Shown here: positions 22,386 to 35,100 of the stretch, one piece after another | How positions within the stretch are numbered: the stretch's first letter is position 1 | How the letters are laid out: each line of letters opens with the position of its first letter | Source of the DNA: Hygrocybe punicea | Taxonomy: Eukaryota; Basidiomycota; Agaricomycetes; Agaricales; Hygrophoraceae | DNA length: 64,000 nt | Direction of reading: 5' to 3' | NCBI GenBank assembly: GCA_963556145.1 | Contig: OY744471.1 | Location: 2,349,590 to 2,413,589, forward strand | Translations under genes and position numbers: made by a program | The notes under the pieces: model-generated | What the model saw: the letters and a program-made list of their open reading frames with translations, nothing else | Databases searched by the model: none | Told to the model about the DNA's origin: nothing

Positions 22386-23440
22386 TTACGAGTTCTTTTA
22401 ATTTATTAAAAGACTCGTTCTTTATGAGACCTGGTTCAGTGAGGGTTCGTAATTAATTAATTGATTGATTAATTAATTAATTAATGTTCTTGCATCGCCT
22501 ATAGAGAAAATTTTTTTGGGCAAGAGATATGATTCTACTTCTGATACTGGAAAATCAGATACAGTTGGGGCCATGTGTGGACAAGCTTACATAAGCATCC
22601 AAATATGGGTTGTTACAAAAAAGACAAATTACCTTCCAATTATATTCAAAATATTCATACTGGTCTCAATTCTTATCAGAATCAGCTGAAAATTGAGCTG
22701 CTGACTAATATTATCATTTCGGATCAGGTGTGACAGTGACATGTGACCAATCTAACCATATAAGGCAATTTTTGATATTATATAGCAAATTTTTTGCTGA
22801 TCGCAATGGTGACAGTCACATGTGACCAGTCTAACCATATAAGGCAATTTTACACCATATATGCTAAATTTTGAGGTGATCACAGGAGTCATAGTCACAT
22901 GTTACCACTGTTACTATATATAGAAATATTAGCTGTATAAGCAGAAATCAGTGTAACTCAGATGATATAATGATATTCTTACTTAAAACATATAATTCAA
23001 TGTGATATCGCTGTATATATTATATGCTAATTATATATTTCAAGCAAAATCACTCATCGATGTTCGTAATAATCAGACAAATAAAAATCCAATGACAGAA
23101 ACAAGACTTTGTTCATGCCATATGCAACTTTAGCCCACTCAAGCACAGCTAGCTATCTTCATGTTATCATCTGTTGTGCAGCAAGGTTATGGAGAAGTAG
23201 GGTAGAGAAAATGTAAGTCAATTATTATTATACTATTTAAAGACAGTTGTATTTGACAGTTGACGTGTTGCTCTCTTTTTTAGCTGAGAATAGTACATAA
23301 TGATGAAGCAAATAACACGCTATGCAGTTTTATTTTTTCTACTTTTTATGTTGCTATGGTGAGAGGTTGCTATAATGAAAGTGAGGAGGAGAAAAAAAGA
23401 ACTCATTCATGCCATGCGCAGCACTGGCCCACTAAACAAG
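22386..23440 (+). mobile_element. Family A element, copy A4 (1055 bp)
   Basis: The 5' end at 22386 (TTACGAGTTC) and the 3' tail ending ACAAG at 23440 are both intact. The first about 830 bases are almost identical to A1 and A3. The 3' third is diverged, with a deletion around 23310 that removes a purine-rich block, and its ATIR reads GAACTCAT instead of GAACTCGT. It is flanked by TATAA on the left and TATTTG on the right. Confidence 0.88.
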
Positions 23441-23605
23441 TATTTGTGTCCTATCCTGGGGTGTTTCAGGACGATAGTATAACACCCTGTCTTGGGACAC
23501 AGCAAGACGATAAGTAGATATTCGTGTCCTATCCTGGGGTGTGTCAGGATGATAGTATAACACCCTATCCTGGGGTGTATCAGGACGATAGTATAACACC
23601 CAGCC
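23441..23605. repeat. Minisatellite with CCTATCCTGGGGTGT units
   Basis: About four copies of an imperfect unit built from CACCCTATCCTGGGGTGT, TCAGGACGATAGTATAA and similar. One unit is longer because of a TAAGTAGATATTCG insertion. Each unit contains a partial inverted repeat (CACCC..GGGGTG). The minus-strand translation (YYTIVLTHPRIG-type repeats) is an artefact. Confidence 0.8.
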
Positions 23606-24199
23606 TTGTACCTTATGGACAAGGCCATGAGATGTTTCTGTTGTTATGAATAGGTCAGCTAACACAAATGCGATTGGTCAGAAGTTATATACTCGATGAT
23701 GCATTTGTGTCTATGATTCTTATCAGCTTCAAATGACTATGGGATCTTGAAATATATACCAGCAAACATGTCCACATCATCTGTATATGCCATATGATAC
23801 TGGTCAATTGAACTAGCCTATACTCTCAATAGATCTTAGTTGCGGCAATGCAGCAATCCAGTTATGACACCCACCTTAGCACTGTTCAAATGACAAGATG
23901 GAGCAGGAAAGAGCAACAATAATAGAAACACAACACAGTAGAACAACATGGTATGTAGGGAAGAGTATTGAAACCGTTGAGTTTAATTTTCAGAGTTTAG
24001 CTTTCAGAGTAAGAAAACTCTTAGTAATCAGACAAGAACATTATGCAGACCGGCTGGCAATAATTTAAAACATGAATACAAAAATGTACAGGCTAGGGTA
24101 TCAAGAGACAATTCCAGACAGAGACGAATCCAAAGGGGGGTGGAGGTGGTACAGGTATGTACAAGGTATTCAGCGACAGATATTGGAGATAATCAAATA
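23606..24199. other. No supported gene
   Basis: AT-rich sequence between the minisatellite and the 3' end of the family P gene. No coding frame, terminus or repeat was recognised. Confidence 0.45.
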
Positions 24200-26948
24200 C
24201 TACTCATTGCATGATGCGGGGGTGACAACCCATTGCACGTTGAGTGACAACTGCGTGGAAAGCTCTTTGCCAACCCAAGTATTTGCGGTATATCCAACAA
24301 GACCAGATAAATCATCAGTCCAAGGATTCAACGTTGTATCTAGAAGTTGCAATTGATTCGTGTTGAAGTTGCCCTTTCTCCCATCGTAGATTGGAACTGA
24401 GTTACATACATAGCACATATTAATGATTGGTAACACAATTTAACGAAATACGACAACTCACCATGGTCATCAAAATTGAGAGCACCCTTCACTGCTCCAG
24501 TCCTCGATGATCCGGCTACTTTAACAGGTGATTTGTTAGGTGAGCCTTTAGCCAATAGACGGCTGAATCCTTGCTGAGAACGGTCTATACACAACTCAGC
24601 AATCATATTAACAAAGTTAATCATGGTTTACCTCCACCGTCCTTAGGCTTGGCTCTGGTGCTGATGGATATCGCATCTTCATAGATCTGGGCATGAAGTT
24701 CTTTGGCCTTAAAAACCATACAAAAGAAGGGACAGAAGCGTTCCCACTCCTGGGTGCACAAAGTGCCGGTTATCTGGTGGAACATCCCTTGAGGATCACG
24801 CTCATGCAAATTGGAGGAGTTGACAGCAAGAACGGAAGTGAAAATGGTGTAGAGAAAATTGTGGGGAGCGTTCGCTTGAATGGCATATCTTGTGCTCCGA
24901 ACAGAATCAGAAGATGCAGCAGACTTGACAATAGAGGGTGATGCACGTGAGGGATTAACAAAGATCCCAGCTCTCATGAACATAATGGCCTTGATGATAA
25001 CACTATTAATTATATTGGTGAGTAACTACATCGGTATATTTTTCAATGTAATAAAATAAATCTCACTTGATATTGACACCTGGACAAACATCAGGAATTA
25101 AGCTCAAATAAAAGGGACCCATGGGATTCGGTCCATTGTTTGACGTGACAAGTGTACCAGCACTTGATCGAACATGTGAGTTAGAATAAGACTTGAGAAA
25201 CAACATACACACCGGAGGTGAGGAAGATTTCCATATGTGTCAGCAATGAAAGGATCAAACAGACCCGGGTCAGTGACTTCACAGTCCAATGGTGCCTTCT
25301 CAGTAGTAGGATTAACAAACGAATCACTATTACCTAATCAGCTGCCATATAGAATTAGATACGCAATACGTACGCTTCAGGCAAATCCTCCATATACACA
25401 AGTTTCTCCTCCTGGTCGGTGACTTTCTTCTTGCCCTTGGATACTGGCCTGGAAACTAATCAAATGGTGAACATGATCAACGATGAAAAACTAAACTTGT
25501 TCTCGGTTGTCCTCTGATATACTGGAACCATATTCTCACTGGGTATCGCTGGTTTGAATTTGCTCTTCTTGACCACAGTCCTACGGAAATATAAGCGTAA
25601 CTCCAGAGATGAAGACAGCTCCTACTTGGTATTCTTGCCTGAAGAACATATCGTAGCTTCATCGTTCGAGCCCTTTGATTCATTGGTGATGTTTGATGTT
25701 TCTTGTACACGTACTCTGGTATGGTGTGAATCAAGTATACCTATAAAGCATCAGTTTGAATAACTCACCGCTCCTTTCTTCCTTTGACATGAGGACTACA
25801 GAATATTAGTATTGATGCATGGATACAGTAACATATGAGCGACAAACTTGACCAACTCAATATCGCTATCACTGTCCACAACCCTGTGAAGGATTATAAG
25901 GGAAGTACCACACAGAATCAACACAAACTTACTTTGCACTAGTACGTGCCACTGACTGATTATCCTCAGAAATATTGTTGGTAGCCATATCATCCGGTAC
26001 AGGAAGACTATTGATAACATCTCCTCAGCACATATCCACAAATGACCAGTAAAGTGGCATACCCTTCAGATTCTTCAGCATCAACGTCAATTAATGCAGA
26101 GTCAGACTGATGGCTGATTGATGGTAACAGATATACGGTCAATATAGTGTATTTGCAATCATATGATACATACCCTTTTGCTTTCTTTGTGTTAGATTTA
26201 ATGCTAGTAAATGTCCCATCAGCATGTTCATGTTAACAGATAATGCAAAAGTGGTTGGTGCTTACAAAAATACATCATCCTCATCCTCATCCTCATAAAC
26301 CAATGGCACATCTTTGAACTTGGACTTCTTGTTATTTCTAGATTTGCAAAGTCAGCACATGATAAAAATGGCTAAGTCATTTATGCATGCATACAAAGAC
26401 TTTTGGCGTTTGTTAACCCTATTGTGTGCTAAACCAATGACCTAGAATACACAAAGGTGGCACTTACGGTAGCTTTGCAACAGGCTGACCTTCAGAGTCA
26501 GAGTCAGATACAGCGCGTTTCTTGGAATGCTGGATGGATCGGGAAGCCCTTGTAGGAGTGGACGGATTAATCTTTGATGACACATCTCTGTTTAGAAATG
26601 AGTGGATGAGTGGTCAGTCACTAAGGCAAGAACAAGTAGATACTTGATGACATTGTCACCGTCCGATTCCCCTCTATTTAATGTAAGTTGTGATTTGATG
26701 TGTAAAGTCCTGAACAACATACAGTACATCCATGTCACTGTAGAAACATCTTAGTAAGTAGTGACGTGTAGAAGTTTAATGAATACCTGGAACCATATTC
26801 ACGCTCGTTGACTTGCTTGGTTGCTTTTTTACGAGAAATAGATCTAATTCAAAGCAATCAGTCCCAGGTGGAATAGTTATGCTAAATCAGAAATGAAAAC
26901 ATACTTGGAGCTTTGCTTTGTTGCAGCACGATGGGACATGGATGACAT
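24200..26948 (-). CDS. Family P protein (unknown function), copy P1, multi-exon
   Basis: A minus-strand gene with many short exons and introns of about 50-70 bases. The likely start is 26948 (MSSMSHRAATKQSSK). Early exons are basic, serine-rich or acidic (SISRKKATKQVNERE; TRASRSIQHSKKRAVSDSD; a DEDEDD run near 26280), suggesting a nuclear tail. Conserved exons follow: DCEVTDPGLFDPFIADTYGN (about 25270), STLVTSNNGPNPMGPFYLSL (about 25150), a long exon 24983-24621 (SVLAVNSSNL; GTLCTQEWERFC), then SRTGAVKGALNFDDH, and a last exon ending TANTWVGKELSTQLSLNVQW. All match the gene at 61823-63746 in order, so this is a real protein family. I do not recognise a known domain. No disabling mutation is obvious in the exons I could follow; exon borders are approximate. 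Confidence 0.65.
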
Positions 26949-27459
26949 GTTATGGTAAAATACAAGGACAAGTTCGTTTTCAATGAACCTCTTTTTACAA
27001 ATAATGATACACATGTATCACGTGTATTAGAAATGTAATCGTCTTTCCAGCACATTCTACAAGACATGTGCTTAACAAATTGTTAACTGTACAGAATGTT
27101 GATGTGTAGTGCGACAAATACAGATTGCACATTAATGAGGCGATTTTATCTGGTTAAAGTTACGAGTTCTTCCATTTATGGAAAAATCGTTCTTATGAGT
27201 CCAGGATATATGGCAGTTCGTCAGTAATTAAGTAATTAATTAATTAATGTTTGAAATCAACTATAGAGCCAAATTCTGCATTTCTGACCCATTTTTTTTG
27301 GGAAAATTCAGGAGTAAACTAGATTTTTGGAATTTCATTGTAAAATATTTTCATGAATATAAGATTTATTTTGAGGTTGTAAAAAATCTCCAGAGGAGCA
27401 GAAAAAAAATTTGTATGACGCGGAATTTGATCCAAAAAGGAAATTGTCACAGTCAGTCA

Positions 27460-27950
27460 CACATCCTCCAAACATGCCTACAGTCTCAGATCTCTACCCC
27501 CGGATCATGGACAACCAAACCACATGAGGACCAGTCAGGGGGGACCCAATGGACCGTAGGTATGCCCCCAGAAGTGGTCCGATGCCTCCCGTTGAGTCAT
27601 ACTAACCCTCTCCTCCTCATGCCCCCATACACCAGATCTCTACACCCCGCAGTCGGACGGCCAAACCACACACGGAGTAGTCAGGAGGGACCTAATGGAG
27701 TGTAGGGATCACCCCAAATGTGGTACGATGTTTCCCCTTTTGCCATACTGACCCCCTCCTCCTCATACCCCCCCATTTGCAGAGCTCTACCCCCAGACAA
27801 CGGACGGCCAAACGGTGGGAGGAACAGTCATGGGGGACCTAATGGAGTGTAGGGATCACCACAAAAGTGGTACGATGTTTCCTGTTGAGTCATACTGACC
27901 CCCTCCTCCTCATGCCCCTCCATACACGAGATCTCTCTCCCCTGCAGCTG
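27460..27950. repeat. Tandem repeat of roughly 140 bp, about three units
   Basis: Units contain AGATCTCTACCCC, a CGGACGGCCAAACCACAC-like block, GGACCNAATGGANNGTAGG and GTGGTNCGATGTTTCC, then CATACTGACCCCCTCCTCCTCAT. A shorter version lies at about 10400-10590 and an inverted one at about 52590-53050. Confidence 0.75.
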
Positions 27951-28547
27951 AGAGGTCAGTACTGACATGTAGTTTCATTAGTTTCCTTAGTTTTCCTAGC
28001 TACGTAGCATAGAAGGGTGGCTATCTGAGCTATGGAAGGTGTGATTGTGCAGTCTGTGCATGATTCCCTTTCACCCTTCTGAAATCAACAGATGGCTGTC
28101 TGGGCTGTGGAGGGTGTGGTTGTGCAGTCTGTGCACAGCCCTCCTTCAGTCTCCAATATAAGTAGAGGGGGCAATCTGTGCCATGGGAGTTGTAATTGTG
28201 CAGTCTGTGCATCATTCACTTTCACCCTCTGGATGTGTGGTTTTGAGGATGGTCTCACTGGACCCTTCGATGACTCGAGACCAGGACTTCGTCGGACCTC
28301 CCTTGAGACTTGTCCAGAAGGACACTCAGCAAAATTAAATAAGGGTGATCTCTCTGAGGACATGACACTATGACTTTGTCAGATGTCCTTTGAGACTTGC
28401 TATATTTGTGTAAATAATGTGTTTTCTTATTAAATCAGGACATGCATATATATAACAAATGAGATGGTGTGTACTAGCCAGGTGTTGTCAATAGGTGCAT
28501 CAGAGAAGCATCTTTACCAGAAAACAAGTCAACACATCATACAATGA

Positions 28548-30382
28548 TTACGAGTTCTTCCACTTATGGAAGAATTGTTCTTATCAGTCCAGGATATAGG
28601 GCAGTTCATCAGTAATTAAACAATTTAAATAATTAAATAATTGATTAATGTTTGAAATTAACTATAGAGCCAAATTCTGCATTCCTAACACGTTTTTTTT
28701 GGAAGAAATCATGAATAAACTAGAGTTTTGGAATTGTGTCCTCAAATGTTGTCAGGAATATAGGATTTATCTTGAGGTCATAAAAAATAAAAATCCAATC
28801 CAATGGATGAGAAAAAAAAATTGTATGATGCGGAATTTGATTGAAAAAGGAAGTTGTCACTTTGTGTCACAGGAGTCTCAGCTCTCAACTCCCTGACTTC
28901 TTCCACAGTCAAGACCCGCTGTCCCAGCAAGTTCGACCATGGCTGACGTGAATTAACCTCCTGCACCTTGTTTGGGTTGAAAATGAATGGTCAGGGGGCT
29001 TTAGGCCCTCACGTTCCAGCTGTCTGTGCCACCACCACCACCACCCCATTTTCTACCACCAGGACACCCGCTCCCATCCTGTTTTCAACCACCCCCAGCT
29101 AGCCTACACTCCCCGCACTCTGTTTCCATTGAAAACGAGCGACTGGGGGGTCCCAAGCCCTCATGCCCAACCACCACCTGACTTCCTTTTTCTACCACCA
29201 CCCCGTTTTCACCCACCAGGATGCCCCTTCCCGCCCCATTTTCGACCACCCCCAGCCAGTACATGCCCCCCACGACTCATTTCCATAGAAAAGGAGAGGC
29301 CGGGGGGTCGTGTTTCCGCCTTCTGCCTCACTAGCCCACCCCCCTTTTTTTGTTCACCAGGACCAGTCCCCCCCACCCCATTTTTGACCAACCCTTGCCA
29401 GTATATGTCCTCCGCGGCCCATTGCCATAGAAACTGAGAGGCCAGGGGATCCTAATCCCTCGCATTTCCACCTTCTGCCCCACCAGCCCCCCCATCTTTT
29501 TGACCACCAGGACAGCTCCCGCCCCATTTTCATCCAACCCCAGCCAGTACACATCCCCCGTGCCACGTTTCCATGGCAAACAAGACAACGGGGGGTCTGG
29601 CACCCTCACTGCCATCTTCTGCCCCAACAGTCCCCCCTTACTTTTTTTGACCACCAGGACGACCCACCCCGTTTTCGACCATCCTCCGGCCAGCCCCTGC
29701 ACTTCGTTACCATAGAAAATGAGAGGAAAGGGGTTTCAAAGCCCATGTTTCCACCTTTTGCACCCCCTCCCTCACCTTCTTTGTATCTAGTAATATATTT
29801 AAGTAGATACCCTTCTATCAATATATTTGTTTAGAGAAATGCATGCATGCATCTATTCATGAAAATCCTTTCTGATTATAGTTGTTTTAGTAATTCATGG
29901 CACTCCACTTTTTGCAATTGAGAAATTTTGACTTAGGGGAATTTCAAGTGCTGAATCTTGTATCTCATGAAATACTGCTTGGATTGAGATGGTTATAGAG
30001 GGAACGTTGTACTATTCTTTAAGGGCTACATACTGCTGTAATTAGATTTGGACAATCTTTTGTACATGGTGAGCTGTGGATGAACTAAAAGGTAAACTGA
30101 CATCCAAAGTGGTATTATCAAATTATGCTGTGAGATGAAGTCCTGTGAAGAAGATTGTAGGGAGAAACTTGTTTAGTTTTTCAAGGGCTAGAAGTACATA
30201 TACTTGTTTTCATTTATGTTTGTCCTTTGAGCTGTGAGTGCCATGAATTACTACTAAAAGGCTGTAAATCTTGGCCAAAACAATATCTTGTGGTGGGAAA
30301 TGACATTGTGGGGAATGACTCTGAATACAAAATGATGAAAGAACTCATTCATGCCATGCGATGCACTGGCCCACTAAACAAG
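28548..30382 (+). mobile_element. Inner family B element, copy 2
   Basis: Appears base-for-base the same as 11391-13225 over nearly its whole length, including the GC-rich array at 29007-29757. Differences are confined to the 3' end, where it has GAACTCATTC and a GCGATGCACTGGC hairpin arm. The near-identity, in a background of diverged flanks, points to recent copying or gene conversion. Confidence 0.78.
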
Positions 30383-30486
30383 TAACAGAAAGTGACAAGC
30401 AAGAGATCGCCTCAATGCCCAAGGCGATTTTGCTAGTCACTTTCTGCTTATTCAGCAGATGGCAACTTCAACAGCCCCACCATGAC

Positions 30487-30930
30487 CCAATCCGTGAGTT
30501 TGATATTTTTTGTTCACCTTTGCCCAGATACCACTGACTGATGTTCACACAGGCCATGATCGATTCCGGCACCCCGTTTCCAACCGAAATGATGAGTCCG
30601 GGTGAAGGGAACGGCTGAAAATGCAATCCGTGAGTTGTCCCCAGCCTTGATTTTTTTTTGTTCACCGTCGCTCTGATACCACTGACTTAGTTTGACACAG
30701 ACCCTCATCCACTCCGGCACCCCGTTTCTGACCAAAACAACGAGTCTGGGTGAGGGCAACGGCCGCACATGCAATCCGTGAGTGGCCCCCCCCCCTTGAT
30801 TTCTTTTGTGCACTGTCGCTCAGATACCACTGAGTTAAGTTCACACAGACCCTCATCAATTCTGGCATCCTGTTTCCAACTGAAAGGATGAGTTGGGGCG
30901 AGGAGAACAGCTGCATACAGAATCATTGGG
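30487..30930. repeat. Tandem repeat of roughly 145-150 bp, three units
   Basis: Each unit contains TTGATTTTTTTTGTTCACC, AGATACCACTGA, CACACAGACCCTCATC, CGGCACCCCGTTTC and a GATGAGTCNGGGTGA block. Minus-strand translations of the units resemble each other, but this follows from the repeat. The array begins about 100 bases after the 3' end of the family B element. Confidence 0.8.
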
Positions 30931-30959
30931 TTTCCACCCACTGTTTTTTTTCTGTTTTT

Positions 30960-32169
30960 TTTTGTTTCTCCAGGATTGTTGGGAGACCCTTACCTTAGGC
31001 CTACACTTAATCAATGCTTGCACCTTTGTTCGCACTTGAATGAGCTCTCTCAGCCTTGTTGTATTACTTTAATAGTTGAAATGTTATATTTTTTTCATAA
31101 ACAATATTGTTTGGTCATGGTGGTGCATTGCTTTTTGCTTTCTGCTATACCTACTAGCCCAACAATTGTTTTGGGAGTCCCAGACAATTTAAACTGCCTC
31201 TGTGCTTGTCCTAGCCTGATTCTTGGTGTTGTACACCAACAATCTTTGCTGTCAAAGCTCTCATAAACGACAAAGTACATTGCATTTTTTGAAAGCTGGA
31301 TTTCACTCATCTTGTGTCTTCATCCTACACATCTAGAGCCATCTTGGAGATCTTTGCAAGGGTTTCCTTTCCATAGCTCCAAATCTCCATTTGGTCCAGT
31401 GGTTGTGGAGCTATAACTGTTTTACTATTCAGGTACATTTGGTTGATATTACAGCAACCCCTAATCATAATTTTATCATCCTAGGAATTATTTTGAAGCC
31501 CTTGCTTCCCTCTATCCACCTACCACTAAATCAGCAGAATCCAACCGCTGGTTCACAAGGTATTTGACTTTTTCTATCCTCACACTCCTATCTCTTTGTC
31601 TCAGAGTATACTCATCCAAATCTCTTGATTTTGTAGGAAATTTGGGACCTCTTGGCAACTTCTTTCTGCTGGTATCTTGGCCTTTCCAAGAGACCACTCT
31701 GGTCCCATGACAAGTCACTTTTTCATTGGCTTTTTCACTTGCGCTTGGCTTTTCGTCTCTGATTGATCTGGTACTTCTGGGACTAGTTCTGGACTCGCGT
31801 ATTATCACTCTCATCAGTTCTTGCTGTGGCTGTAGTGCTGCACATTGGTTTATTAAAAGGAGACTAGAGCAAGGTGAATTACAGAGAAGTGCTACCTCCC
31901 TGGGCTCTCTCTACAAGTGTTACCCCAGTTGCTTGTGAGCTAACCAATCACTGGACCGCTCTCTGTAATACAGTGTGTAGGGAGATTGGGCTGACCGGTT
32001 TACAGTTGCCTCCCCTTCCAATTTGGAAGATTTTCTATTATTAACTACCACTGTTGACACCGATTTCATCTCTTTGAGAATATACTGGTAGTGTGTACTA
32101 GATCCACAGAGAACTGATTTTCAACCTCGCATCTATCCCAAACTCCCCACTGTCCTTTGATGTACTCAT
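30960..32169. other. No confidently supported gene upstream of the dioxygenase
   Basis: T-rich sequence with short open frames. A minus-strand frame at 31512-31814 is rich in R, S and K and is not recognised. The interval probably contains the upstream region of the dioxygenase gene, but I see no clear promoter element. Confidence 0.4.
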
Positions 32170-35100
32170 GGATCTCTCTGACTTGATTAATGTGGAAATG
32201 TGTGAACAAAATGCTCAGGTGAGTCCTGAGTACTCATTTCAATTTGAGTTGCTTGCTCAAGATTCTCGTAGGATGATGGCCACTAGTTTGATGCTCCTAT
32301 GGGGTCGAATACCAATCAGATGGACTTAGATGTTGCAGTTGTCAACAGAAATCAGGACAATCTATCATGTTCGTTTCTATAACATTATATTTTCTTGCTT
32401 TTGTTTAATTCTCCTTCAATAGGCCACAATAATCCTGAATCAGACAATCCAGTTTTCTCTTTGGTATCGGAGATGTATCCAGCATATCTCCTCTGGATCC
32501 CTATACAACAGAACCGCCCTACGACTTGTTTTGGTGTGAAGATCAGATATCCAGGACACCTGTATCGTCACCAGCTCTATTGGTTCCACCTCCCCCCACA
32601 AATCCTCCTGAGGGATCTGGATTTGTCTATCCTAATGCGCCATCTTATACATTGGTTCAAGATAACCGTTATCAAAGGGGATACACATATGTAGCCGATT
32701 TCGACACGACTAAGAAAAGCATGGTTCTGGAAACACTGCTCCATACCATTACCCCTCCAAACATAGGTCCTAGTTTGGTTGATGGGAAACTTGTACACGT
32801 TCCAGTTCCTGGCATGATCCTGATGCCTGTTGGCATACCATTCGTTAATCGTATAAATGGCTCCGATAAACATATCATCACTGTCGCCTGCATTCAAACC
32901 GTTTCCTCTATGCAACAGTATGCGTGTGGCCCAGAAGTCAGCAGACTCGCTGATGAAGTACTGGAAATAGCCTTTGGAAAACCACCTGTTATTGGCCAGC
33001 CTGCTGTTCCTGCCATATACGACCTTGGACTTAAGCACAATGACAGGTCCACAACAGACATTGGCGATCCTCGTAATGGTTCCTCCAGTTTGGCCACAAC
33101 CAAGATTGAGGGTGATGGACGTGGCATAATTGCACCTGCTGTTCAAGTTGAACATCCACAGATATCCCACCTTCTTCGCATCTGTTATCAGTTGTTTCGA
33201 CACATCATGCCAACTTGCATCTCCAAGCTGGAGTGGGATATGTTTGAGTGGATCTTTTGGGATAACTTGTTTAGTGGGCCAGTGCTTCGCATGGCATGAA
33301 CGAGTTCTTTTTTTCCCCTCCTCACTTTCATGATGAAGTAAATAATAATATTAAATTGCATAAAGCATGTTACATGTGATAGAAGACATATAGCATATAT
33401 TATATATTAACAAGCCCACCTCTCACCATAGCAACATAAAAAGTAGAAAAAATAAAACTGCATAGCGTGTCTTGACCTCCTCTCCCACTGTCATGTCTTC
33501 TTTGCTTCGTCATTATGCAATATTCTCAGCCAAAAGAGAGAGTAACACATCAACTGTCAAATACAACTACCTTTAAACAGTATAATAACAATTGACTTAC
33601 ATTTGCTTAACTCTACTTCTCCATAACCTTGCTACACAACAGATGATAATATGAAGACAGCTGTGCTTGAGTGGGCCAATGTTGCATATGGCATGAACAA
33701 AGTTTTGTTTCTGTCATTGAATTTTTATTTGTATGATTATTACAAATATTGATAAGTGACTTTGCTAGAAATATATAATTAGCACATAATATATACAGCA
33801 ATATCACATTGAATTGTATGTTTTAAGTAAAAATATCATTAGATCATCTGAGTTACACTTATTTCTGCTTATATGGCTGAAATTTCCTTATATAGTAATA
33901 GTGGTCACATGTGACTATGACTCCTGTGATCACCTCAAAATTTAGCATATATGGTGTAAAATTGCCTTATATGGTTAGACTGGTCACATGTGACTGTCAC
34001 TATTGTGATCAGCAGAAAATTTGCTATATAATATCAAAAATTGCCTTATATGGTTAGATTGGTCACACATGTCACTGTCACACCTGATCCGAAATGATAA
34101 TATTAGTCAGCAGTTCAATTTTCAGCTGATTCTAAGAAGAATTGAGACCAGTACGAATATTTTGAATATAATTGGAAGGTAATTTGTCTTTTTTGCACCA
34201 ACCCATATTTGGATGCTGTCTATAGGCGATCAACTTTATCAATTAATCAATTAATTAATTAATTACGAATCCTCACTGAACCAGGTCTGATAAAGAACGA
34301 GTCTTTTAATAAATTAAAAGAACTCGTAACAATGTGCCTGGATTTGGTGGTCCTTTACCGAACAACACTGGTCTGCAAGTGAATATATCATCTGATATTG
34401 GTGATCTGGCTTCCATGATTGGTCAGTTCCAGGGGAGATTGCACACCGATCGCAATGATTTTCATCTGGCATTTACTCTTTTTATTCTGGCTATACACTT
34501 ACCTCCAGGTACATGTCCTTGTCATATTTCTTTCCCAAGTGCATTTATTAACAATCATAAACCATAGGCAGTGATTCTGGTCCTTTCTTCTTCCCAAGTC
34601 CTGCTTTATACTTCAGGGCAATAAATGTTGCTTTGTTTTTTGCAGTGTTCAAGGGACAGGATCTTCATGGTGGTGAGAAGCCAACTATAAATCCAGATCC
34701 AGATGTGGCAAAGGAGTGGCTGGCACAGACTGGCCTTGGTCAGCTTGCTGATTTGGTCGGCATGCAAAATCGGGTTGGCATGGTTGTATATCCTAATCAT
34801 GCTGCATTTACACGGATTACCCCATTCCTTGTTACACCAGTCACAGGCTTCAGAAACATGGGATCTCAGTCACATTTCAGCCGCGGATATCCTACTTTTG
34901 CCAACGATGGCCTACAAATCTTTGGAGATATCGCAACACACAGGAATTTCCTTGCACGTGACCTTGTGTGTAACTCCTGGAATAGCACCATTCTTGTTGG
35001 CATAGAGTCACCTGTACATCCTTCTGTTATGATGTCCAGCATGACTTATACCGATGAGAATGGGGAGATTTGTAGGATGGCACCTCTTCCATATGATCCG

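Larger units (their letters stand above)
27160..30382 (+). mobile_element. Family B composite element, copy 2
   Basis: Same layout as 10064-13225: outer 5' end at 27160, inner 5' end at 28548, single 3' end at 30382. The outer stem is slightly decayed (GGAAAAATCGT) and the 3' ATIR reads GAACTCAT. This copy lacks the 222-bp family C insert and carries a fuller repeat array at 27460-27950. It lies about 210 bases upstream of the P1 start, where the divergent partner gene would be expected. Confidence 0.78.

Noticed and set aside
23441..23628. Repeat protein with HPRIGCYTIILTHPRIG-like units
   Set aside because: It is the minus-strand translation of a short minisatellite and has no other support.
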